A stretch of 5,031 nt of DNA from Planctomycetota bacterium (lineage in GTDB: Bacteria; Planctomycetota; Phycisphaerae; WQYP01). The notes beneath the pieces were generated by a model. That model worked only from the letters and a program-made list of their open reading frames with translations, did no database searches and was not told the DNA's origin. Numbering within the stretch: position 1 is the stretch's first letter; every line of letters begins with the position of its first letter. Where the stretch lies: positions 1 to 5,031 of the forward strand of contig JAJZCT010000286.1 of the NCBI GenBank assembly GCA_021828925.1, read 5' to 3'. Positions 1-5,031 of this stretch are shown here, piece by piece. The position numbers were made by a program, and so were the translations under genes.

Positions 1-1074
1 GGCGGGGATCCCACCATCTGCTGCATGCCCAATACCACCCCCGCCATTGATACCGACGCCCAGATTGAATTTGTCCTCACGCAGGCGGCGCGCACCGCCT
101 TGTGCCGCGTGCTGCCGTTTGGTGCCATAACCAAGGGCCGCGAAGGAAAAGAGCTCGCCGAGTTGCAGTTAATGCACGATGCCGGGGCGGTGGGATTCAG
201 CGATGACGGCTGCGGCGTGGCCTCGGCGGCGGTGATGCTCAAAGCATTGCAATATGTCAAAATGTTTGATGGTTTAATCAGCCAGCATTGTGAAGAACCG
301 ACGCTTTCCGGCGGAGCCATGCACGCAGGCCTTACCGCAATGCGCTTAGGCCTTGGCGGAATACCGGCGGTGGCGGAAGAATTAATGATTGCGCGGGATC
401 TACAACTTAACGCCCGCATCAAGGCACGCTACCACGTGCAGCACATCAGCACCGCCGGTGCCTGCGAATTAATTCGCCGAGCCAAGCAACAGGGGCAAAA
501 CGTTACCGCCGAGGTAGCCCCCCACCACTTACTGCTGACCGATACTTGCTGTGCGAATTATGATACCCACTTCAAAATGAATCCGCCGCTGCGTTCGCAG
601 CAAGACGTGCAAGCCTGCATTGAAGCCTTGGTTGATGGAACCATTGACTGCGTGGCGACCGACCATGCCCCGCACGCCCGCGAAGAAAAGGAACTTGAAT
701 TTGATCGTGCCCCATTTGGTATTCTGGGTTTGGAAACCGCCCTGCCCCTTTACGTTGAAGCGCTGGTAAAGCCGGGACATCTGTCCTGGCTGGAACTCAT
801 ACGGAAAATGACAGCACAACCGGCGCGCATCGCGGGCCTTAAAGACCGCGGCACCTTCGCTATTGGTTCGCTGGGGGATATCGTTATTATTCAGGCAGAT
901 GAAAAGTGGACGATTGACCCGGAAAAATCCTTCAGCCGCAGCCGCAACACGCCGTTTGGTGGCCGAGAGGTAACAGGTCGCGTGGCGCACACGATTACAG
1001 AGGGCAAAATCGTATTTGCCGGCGATAAAGCAGAAGCGGAATTTGCCCAAAGCTCCGGGAGAGGCGTATCATAA
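1..1074 (+). CDS. pyrC: Dihydroorotase, class I (5'-truncated by window edge)
   Basis: Catalyses reversible cyclisation of N-carbamoyl-L-aspartate to dihydroorotate, the third step of de novo pyrimidine synthesis, in the cytosol. The frame is open from the first base; the first residues (GGDPTICCMPNT) match the family's internal GGxTTxxxMPNT stretch, so the ATG at 25 is not the real start. About 80 N-terminal residues, including the HxH metal pair, lie outside the window. Counting from base 1, visible active-site elements are FSDDG (66-70, metal-ligand Asp), QHCEE (His96), HVQHIS (His148), the substrate loop NPPLRS (194-199), the catalytic Asp221 in ATDHAPH, and PFGILGLETALPL (238-250). Spacing of Asp69, His96, His148 and Asp221 agrees closely with Bacillus-type class I enzymes as I recall them. 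The gene ends in TAA, 70 bases before the next gene on the same strand. No defect is visible in the part present. Confidence 0.95.
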   Translation, partial: GGDPTICCMPNTTPAIDTDAQIEFVLTQAARTALCRVLPFGAITKGREGKELAELQLMHDAGAVGFSDDGCGVASAAVMLKALQYVKMFDGLISQHCEEPTLSGGAMHAGLTAMRLGLGGIPAVAEELMIARDLQLNARIKARYHVQHISTAGACELIRRAKQQGQNVTAEVAPHHLLLTDTCCANYDTHFKMNPPLRSQQDVQACIEALVDGTIDCVATDHAPHAREEKELEFDRAPFGILGLETALPLYVEALVKPGHLSWLELIRKMTAQPARIAGLKDRGTFAIGSLGDIVIIQADEKWTIDPEKSFSRSRNTPFGGREVTGRVAHTITEGKIVFAGDKAEAEFAQSSGRGVS

Positions 1075-1144
1075 CCACTGTTATTTTTTCACGCTGCGGA
1101 ATTGCCGCGAGAAATCTGTCGTGCCCTTTTTGGATAATCCCGCG

Positions 1145-2020
1145 ATGAATCTTGAGTTATGCGTTCTGGCCAGCGGTTCGAGCGGCAACGCGTCATTATT
1201 ACGGGCCGGCCCGGATGCGATTCTCATCGATGCGGGAATCGGTCCAAAGACGGCGGACCGTCGCATGACAGGTACCGGGTTGGATCTTTCAAGCATTCGG
1301 GCCATTGTTTTAACACATCTTGATGGCGATCATATCAACCCCGCATGGTTCCGCGTGATGCTGCGGCAAAACATTCGCCTTTTTATTCCCCGCAATCAAT
1401 TAAAACTTCTGCGCCGTCTGGCGCGGCTGGAAGATGTTCTCAAGCCGATGATGCAGTTGACCACCCTGTTTGATCAGGAGGTATTTTATCCGTTGCCAAC
1501 GGTGGCGTGCACACCGGTTCGCCTGCCGCATGATAAGAAGGGCAGCTTTGGATTCGTGCTGCAAAGTCAGCAAACGCGGGTGGGATATGCCACCGATTTG
1601 GGACAAGCGCCGCCGGAACTTGTGGAAGTATTTGCCGGTGCGGGCATCCTGGCGATTGAAAGCAATTATGATCCAGAAATGCAGTTGCAAAGCCGCCGGC
1701 CGGAGCGGCTGAAAAAACGCATCATGGGTGGCGCGGGCCATTTGTCGAATCCCCAGGCGTTGGAGCTGGTTCAACGTATTTTGGATCGGACGCTGGCGAA
1801 ATATGGCCCGGAGCACCAACTGCACCACGTTGTGCTTTTGCACCGCAGCCGCCAATGCAACTGCCCGATCAAGCTGCGCGCCGTGTTTGAAACCGATGGG
1901 CGGATCGCACCAATACTGACCCTCTCGCACCAATTTCAAAGAACTGACTGGCTGGGCGCACCGGACCGCAAAGCCCTGCCCGGCGAGCAATTAAGCCTGT
2001 TTGCCGTTATGGCACAGTGA
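1145..2020 (+). CDS. MBL-fold metallohydrolase, YycJ/WalJ-like, with C-terminal clamp-binding motif
   Basis: Predicted 291-residue metallo-beta-lactamase-fold protein, probably a nuclease or phosphodiesterase. The start MNLELCVLASGSSGNASLL matches the family's N-terminal strand and glycine loop, so ATG 1145 is preferred. An in-frame GTG at 1121 is possible, and the frame stays open back to an ATG at 1016 that would overlap pyrC; no strong ribosome binding site decides it. Family landmarks: THLDGDH (57-63, the metal motif), PHDKKGSFGF (128-137), ATDLG with Asp151, ESNYD (172-176; ESNHD is usual), GHLSN (198-202), and a degenerate HRSRQCN (233-239) where HLSxxNN is typical. The second His of HxHxDH is Asp here (Asp60). 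Residues 282-286 are QLSLF, identical to the beta sliding-clamp consensus, on a tail after the fold. Known YycJ/WalJ proteins are linked to DNA metabolism, so a replication or repair role is plausible inference. Family placement is fairly sure; substrate is unknown. It is convergent with purH. Confidence 0.88.
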   Translation: MNLELCVLASGSSGNASLLRAGPDAILIDAGIGPKTADRRMTGTGLDLSSIRAIVLTHLDGDHINPAWFRVMLRQNIRLFIPRNQLKLLRRLARLEDVLKPMMQLTTLFDQEVFYPLPTVACTPVRLPHDKKGSFGFVLQSQQTRVGYATDLGQAPPELVEVFAGAGILAIESNYDPEMQLQSRRPERLKKRIMGGAGHLSNPQALELVQRILDRTLAKYGPEHQLHHVVLLHRSRQCNCPIKLRAVFETDGRIAPILTLSHQFQRTDWLGAPDRKALPGEQLSLFAVMAQ

Positions 2021-2035
2021 CAATCTTTCAGTGCC
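2011..2035. terminator. Possible weak bidirectional terminator stem over the convergent stops
   Basis: GGCAC at 2011-2015 pairs with GTGCC at 2031-2035 around a 15-base loop that contains the 7-base gap between the two convergent genes. Both stop codons (2018-2020 on +, 2030-2028 on -) fall inside the loop. The stem is only 5 bp and neither strand has a T-run after it, so this does not meet the usual picture of an intrinsic terminator and may be chance. The gap is too small for a separate terminator, so termination must use coding sequence, Rho, or transcript collision. Confidence 0.18.
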
Positions 2036-3614
2036 GGAAGTGCCGCACGCCGGTGAATACCAGCACCACATCATGCCGATTACACAGGTCAATGGTCAGG
2101 TCGTCTTTTTTGGATCCGCCGGGCTGAATAATGGCTTTCACGCCGGCCGCGATAAGAATTTCCGGGCCATCGGGAAACGGAAAAAACGCATCCGAGGCAA
2201 CCGTTGCTCCGACAAGTTTTTCCCCATGGCCATTCTGGCGGGCCAGATCAACCGCAAGCCGACAACTGGTCACCCGACTCATTTGCCCGGCACCGGCACC
2301 TAAAAGCTGCCCATCCCGCACCAGCGTTATGGAATTACTTTTAACATGCTTGCAGGTCACAGCGGCGAAGGCCAAATCGCTCCATTGCGCCGCATCCGGC
2401 TGTTGCCGGGAAACCACTTTTGCCGTGTTTTGCTCAAATCCGATATCATCCGCTTTCTGTGCCAGTACGCCACCGGAGATAGTGCGGAAGGTCAATGCTT
2501 CCTGCCCCGGCTTTTCCACGCATAACACACGGCAATCCGCCCAGCGCTGTTGCAAAAGTGTTAAGGCATCGGCATCAAATCCTGGGGCCAGGAGCACTTC
2601 AATGAAACGCTTTCCCGCGACAATTTTTTCCGCTGTGGTTTTATCGACGCGGCGGTTAAACGCCACAATGCCCCCGAATGCCGCCACCGGGTCACCCGCA
2701 TACGCCAAATCAAATGCGTCGGCAAGCGTTTCGGCAACGGCACAGCCGCAGGGATTGGCATGTTTAATAATCGCGGCGGCCGGTTGGGAAAATTCGGATA
2801 CCAGGGCCATGGCCGCATCCGCGTCCAGTAAATTCATATAAGAAAGTGCTTTGCCATGTAATTGCACAGCGCCGGCTAGCCCGCGTTTTTCTCCGGCGGC
2901 GGCGTACAAAGCGCCGGGCTGGTGCGGATTTTCCCCATAACGCAGCGTCTGTTCCAGGCACAGCACAGGGGCCAAAACCGGCGGCAAGGCTGACGCGGGG
3001 GCAGGGGCGTAATGCCCGTTTAGATAACTGGTAATAGCGGCATCATAGCGGGCGGTGCGGGCGAATGCGGCGGCGGCCAGCGTATTGCGGAATGATAATT
3101 GTGTTGCACCCTTGTGACTTCTTAGCTCGCGGATGAGCGTTTCATATTGCGATACATCCGTAATGACCGCAACACTGCGATGATTTTTAGCCGCCGAACG
3201 GATCATCGCGGGTCCGCCAATATCAATATTTTCAATGGCATGTTCCAGCGTGCAATCTTTCCGGGCGGTAACCTGTTCAAAGGGATAAAGATTCACAATC
3301 AGCAGGTCAATGGTGTGGATATTGTGCGCGTGCATGGCCGCAAGATGTTCCTGATTATCCCTTAGCGCCAGCAATCCGCCATGCACGACGGGGTGAAGCG
3401 TTTTAACTCGGCCATCCATCATTTCGGGAAAACCGGTGACTTGCGAAATATCTTTTACGCTCACGCCGGCCGCCGCCAAGGCGCGGGCGGTTCCGCCGGT
3501 GGAGATAATCTCAATGGAAAATTCCCGGCTTAATATGGCGGCCAGTTCGACCAGGCCGGCTTTATCAGACACCGAAACAAGCGCGCGGCGCACGGGTACA
3601 AAATCAGGATTCAT
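2028..3614 (-). CDS. purH: Bifunctional AICAR formyltransferase / IMP cyclohydrolase
   Basis: Catalyses the last two steps of de novo purine synthesis in the cytosol: formylation of AICAR by 10-formyl-tetrahydrofolate, then ring closure to IMP. The 528-residue length is normal for bacterial PurH. The N-terminal MGS-like cyclohydrolase domain (about 1-200) shows VSVSDKAGL, STGGTARAL, RVKTLHP (69-75), NLYPF (109-112 region, Tyr110) and IDIGGPAMIRSAAKN (Asp131, Lys143). The transferase domain shows YGENPHQ (226-232), the catalytic KHANPCG (Lys284, His285), DPVAAFGG (308-315), VKSNSI (424-429), ASDAFFPFPDG (473-483), IIQPGG and the invariant end FTGVRHFRH. All expected catalytic residues are present. 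ATG 3614 is chosen because MNPDFVPVRRALVSVSDKAG fits the family start; an upstream ATG at 3764 would overlap the preceding gene. No Shine-Dalgarno is evident. It follows the propeller gene by 25 bases, so co-transcription is likely, with a possible extra promoter in the gap. Confidence 0.98.
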   Translation of the reverse strand: MNPDFVPVRRALVSVSDKAGLVELAAILSREFSIEIISTGGTARALAAAGVSVKDISQVTGFPEMMDGRVKTLHPVVHGGLLALRDNQEHLAAMHAHNIHTIDLLIVNLYPFEQVTARKDCTLEHAIENIDIGGPAMIRSAAKNHRSVAVITDVSQYETLIRELRSHKGATQLSFRNTLAAAAFARTARYDAAITSYLNGHYAPAPASALPPVLAPVLCLEQTLRYGENPHQPGALYAAAGEKRGLAGAVQLHGKALSYMNLLDADAAMALVSEFSQPAAAIIKHANPCGCAVAETLADAFDLAYAGDPVAAFGGIVAFNRRVDKTTAEKIVAGKRFIEVLLAPGFDADALTLLQQRWADCRVLCVEKPGQEALTFRTISGGVLAQKADDIGFEQNTAKVVSRQQPDAAQWSDLAFAAVTCKHVKSNSITLVRDGQLLGAGAGQMSRVTSCRLAVDLARQNGHGEKLVGATVASDAFFPFPDGPEILIAAGVKAIIQPGGSKKDDLTIDLCNRHDVVLVFTGVRHFRH

Positions 3615-3623
3615 CAAACTTAC

Positions 3624-3629
3624 TTTATA
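3624..3629 (-). promoter_or_regulatory. Candidate -10 box just ahead of purH
   Basis: TATAAA reads on the - strand in the 25-base gap between the propeller gene stop and the purH ATG. The only -35-like hexamer, TTGCGT at 3654-3649, is 19 bases away and matches the consensus only in TTG. A start from this box would fall at or within a few bases of the ATG at 3614, giving a nearly leaderless purH message, which would fit the lack of a Shine-Dalgarno sequence. It may equally be a chance AT-rich run. Confidence 0.2.
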
Positions 3630-3639
3630 GCTAAGAGTG

Positions 3640-4749
3640 TCATTGTCTACGCAAGGGCTTAAGTTCTTCCACGTCACCCTTGACGGCAGCCAGGAAAATA
3701 TGGGAGGTTTTGCTGTTACGCAGAAAAACAGATGCCTGATTATAAGGCATGGTCTTAAGGACATGCCCGGTCAGGACATTGGCCACGGCAATGGTGCCGT
3801 CGGTCGTAGCGACAAATATTTCGCTGCCTTTACGCCCTACAACACGAAAACCGTGGGGAATGGGTCCCCATTGCTTCAGGCCGGTTTTCATGGAGAGCGA
3901 AAACAGACCAACCCCACCCGTTGGAACCAGCAAATGGTTCTTCAGTACAACCGGAGAGAATTCCAATTCACCAGGGAGACGGGCTATCCAGGGCGATACT
4001 CCGGTTTGCGCATCGACTGCGTAAACATTGCTGTCCATGCACGGAAAATAGACTACGCCGTGCGCAGCGACCGGGTTGGCCAGCAGATGGCCGCCAACAT
4101 GGCGCTTCCACCCGCCGGTGCCGTCAGAAAGGTTGCGGGAGAAAATAATTCCGTTGCGGCTTCCAAAAACCACGGATCCGTCCACTACAGCCGGATCCGT
4201 AACGAACGAATCGCCCCGGTCAAGTTGGAACCAGAGCTGGCGCGGGGGCCAATTGGCAGATAATGCATACATCCGATTGTGCAATGATCCGATGAGAACC
4301 GTATTATCTTTCATGATCGGACTGGTCCCGGGGGCCAGGTGTAACGATTTATTATGAATAATCGATCCCGTGCGCGAATCTAAAATCAGCATGTGTCCGC
4401 TGACCAGAAGCATGAACTGACCTTTGGCGAAGGGTTTTGGCTGGGAGATGCTGCCGGCGGTACCCGGAATTTTAATGGTCCAGCGAATCGTGCCGACCTG
4501 AGAGCGAATAGAGACCATGTAGCCGTGACGCGTGAGAACAATTAAGTTGTTTCCCAGGTGCCATAATTTGGCCACGGAGTCACCCGTGTGAGCACCTAAG
4601 CCAACCGGCAATTCCCACAGCCGCTCAAATCCGGCCTTTTTTGCCGCCGCCTTGCTGATCGGCGCTGCTGCCTGGACCACGGCGGGTAAACCCATCGCCA
4701 GCCCCAACAGAATCGCCATAAAACCCAGCCGCCATCGCGTGCGATTCAT
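3640..4749 (-). CDS. Exported PQQ-like beta-propeller repeat protein
   Basis: A 369-residue protein of unknown specific function. The N-terminus is a clear signal peptide: basic MNRTRWR, a hydrophobic core at about 8-25, then VVQA/A, a plausible signal-peptidase I site near residue 27-28. No lipobox cysteine follows (the only Cys is residue 237), so it should be soluble in the periplasm or outside, unlike lipoprotein BamB. The rest is a repeating pattern of the form G-x-x-x-W followed by a strand and a turn, centred near residues 45, 90, 132, 173, 214, 254, 294 and 332. The even 38-45 residue spacing suggests an eight-bladed propeller; two repeats (132 and 332) lack the Trp. The matching part is VYAVDAQTG-like sequence. 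I see no evidence that it binds PQQ itself; many such proteins are scaffolds. GAGGAG lies 7 bases before ATG 4749. It precedes purH by 25 bases on the same strand. Confidence 0.88.
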   Translation of the reverse strand: MNRTRWRLGFMAILLGLAMGLPAVVQAAAPISKAAAKKAGFERLWELPVGLGAHTGDSVAKLWHLGNNLIVLTRHGYMVSIRSQVGTIRWTIKIPGTAGSISQPKPFAKGQFMLLVSGHMLILDSRTGSIIHNKSLHLAPGTSPIMKDNTVLIGSLHNRMYALSANWPPRQLWFQLDRGDSFVTDPAVVDGSVVFGSRNGIIFSRNLSDGTGGWKRHVGGHLLANPVAAHGVVYFPCMDSNVYAVDAQTGVSPWIARLPGELEFSPVVLKNHLLVPTGGVGLFSLSMKTGLKQWGPIPHGFRVVGRKGSEIFVATTDGTIAVANVLTGHVLKTMPYNQASVFLRNSKTSHIFLAAVKGDVEELKPLRRQ

Positions 4750-4756
4750 TCACAAA

Positions 4757-4762
4757 CTCCTC
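4757..4762 (-). promoter_or_regulatory. Strong ribosome binding site of the propeller gene
   Basis: GAGGAG on the - strand, 7 bases upstream of ATG 4749, is near-ideal in sequence and spacing and fixes that start. It contrasts with the weak or absent Shine-Dalgarno sequences before purH and the metallo-beta-lactamase gene. Confidence 0.85.
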
Positions 4763-4795
4763 ATCGACATAGCATCCAACTCCGAGCGTTTCAAA

Positions 4796-4801
4796 ATTAT
4801 A
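4796..4801 (-). promoter_or_regulatory. Candidate -10 box (TATAAT) for the propeller gene and purH
   Basis: A perfect TATAAT reads on the - strand, which would start transcription near 4788-4790 and give a leader of about 40 bases carrying the GAGGAG site. No good -35 is found 16-18 bases upstream (the hexamer at 17-base spacing is GTGGAG), so it would be weak, activator-dependent, or read by an alternative sigma factor. If it is real, the inverted repeats at 4831-4929 lie upstream of the transcript. Confidence 0.38.
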
Positions 4802-4830
4802 CGCCGCAGTATTACCAACTCCACCGCACC

Positions 4831-4929
4831 CTTGCGTCCCGTCTCCCTTTCGTTATCGGTTCTACCGGAACCTCCGCACTATTTCTGAAGGCTTAACAGC
4901 ATTTCGCAGCTTCAGAGACGGCACGCAGG
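4831..4929. repeat. Long interrupted inverted repeat enclosing two smaller ones
   Basis: Positions 4833-4845 (TGCGT, C, CCGTCTC) pair with 4915-4927 (GAGACGG, C, ACGCA): 12 of 13 positions pair, with one C/C mismatch at 4838/4922. On + strand RNA it extends by a wobble (4832/4928) and a C-G pair (4831/4929). Inside are GGTTC 4858-4862 with GAACC 4868-4872 (5-base loop) and CTGAAG 4885-4890 with CTTCAG 4910-4915 (last base shared with the outer stem). The result is a possible three-way junction of about 99 bases. No T-run follows on either strand, so it is not an ordinary terminator. I do not recognise it as a known riboswitch, tRNA or small RNA. It could be a structured RNA or a DNA regulatory element. 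Confidence 0.45.
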
Positions 4930-5031
4930 CCTTACCACCCGATAGTAAACAGTGCCATCTTACCGGCAACAGCGGAATGTTCAACAAAAAAATTCCGTCT
5001 TCCGGTTTCTCCCCTTCATTGGCACTTCTTA

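Larger units (their letters stand above)
4763..5031. other. Non-coding region upstream of the propeller gene
   Basis: No convincing coding frame lies on either strand between the propeller gene and the window edge; only peptides of 6-12 codons without ribosome binding sites were found on the - strand. It holds the TATAAT box, the nested inverted repeats described separately, and a smaller inverted repeat CGGAAT 4973-4978 / ATTCCG 4992-4997 around an A-rich loop. The gene expected on the far side is outside the window. Confidence 0.6.

Noticed and set aside
529..1050. Long - strand open frame of 173 codons inside pyrC
   Set aside because: It lies wholly antisense to clear dihydroorotase motifs and its product has no recognisable feature; it is a shadow frame.
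1096..1108. GCGG/CCGC hairpin between pyrC and the metallo-beta-lactamase gene, as a terminator
   Set aside because: Only 4 bp with no T-run after it on either strand; the T-rich run at 1081-1089 precedes it.
1400..1990. Long - strand open frame of 196 codons inside the metallo-beta-lactamase gene
   Set aside because: It is antisense to a gene with family motifs throughout and has no supporting signals.
2131..2841. Long + strand open frame of 236 codons inside purH
   Set aside because: It is rich in Ala, Ser and Cys as expected of an antisense frame of GC-rich code, and purH is certain on the other strand.
4172..4200. Duplicated CGGATCCGT palindromes inside the propeller gene
   Set aside because: Both are explained by coding for the TDP and GSV segments of the repeat region; they are not an independent element.
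3637..4263. + strand open frame of 208 codons across the propeller gene's 3' part
   Set aside because: No ribosome binding site or family resemblance; the - strand frame has a signal peptide and regular repeats.
4750..4770. Tiny - strand frame ATG TCG ATG AGG AGT TTG TGA abutting the propeller gene start, as a leader peptide
   Set aside because: It contains the Shine-Dalgarno of the main gene and has no ribosome binding site of its own; probably chance.
4825..4853. Resemblance of the - strand to the GAAA...GGGACGCAA part of c-di-GMP-I riboswitches
   Set aside because: The conserved GGCAAACC segment and matching helices are missing in the expected positions; similarity is limited to one short stretch.
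4858..4872. GGTTC/GAACC hairpin as a tRNA T-arm
   Set aside because: The loop has 5 rather than 7 bases and there is no acceptor stem, anticodon arm or CCA at suitable distance.
4973..4997. CGGAAT/ATTCCG inverted repeat with A-rich loop near the right edge
   Set aside because: The A/T run sits in the loop, not after the stem, so it is not a terminator, and 6 AT-containing pairs is weak evidence for structure.

Overview
The window holds four protein-coding genes, one of them cut by the left edge, in two convergent pairs, followed by a 282-base non-coding stretch at the right end. Base composition looks moderately GC-rich (mid-50s percent by eye). The propeller gene encodes an export signal, which suits a bacterium with an outer membrane. 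Abundant PQQ-like propellers and a divergent YycJ-type metallo-beta-lactamase-fold protein would fit the Planctomycetes/PVC group, but this placement is a guess from gene style. No mobile element, CRISPR array, rRNA or tRNA was seen.

Layout. On the + strand, positions 1-1074 carry the C-terminal ~357 residues of a class I dihydroorotase (pyrC, pyrimidine synthesis). After a 70-base gap, 1145-2020 encodes a 291-residue metallo-beta-lactamase-fold protein of the YycJ/WalJ type. It ends 7 bases from the end of purH, which runs on the - strand (3614 down to 2028) and encodes the complete bifunctional AICAR transformylase/IMP cyclohydrolase of purine synthesis. Upstream of purH on the same strand, separated by 25 bases, is a gene (4749 down to 3640) for an exported protein built of about eight PQQ-like beta-propeller repeats. 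That gene has a strong ribosome binding site and a perfect TATAAT box. Beyond it, 4831-4929 contains a long inverted repeat enclosing two smaller ones.

How the parts relate. pyrC and purH are housekeeping nucleotide-synthesis genes. The propeller gene and purH are probably co-transcribed, though they have no obvious functional link. The most interesting points are (i) an exact sliding-clamp-binding pentapeptide, QLSLF, near the C-terminus of the metallo-beta-lactamase protein, which suggests a replication or repair nuclease tethered to DNA polymerase III beta; (ii) a His-to-Asp change in the same protein's metal-binding motif; and (iii) the unexplained structured element upstream of the propeller gene. 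I saw no clear evidence of a wholly new multi-gene system.
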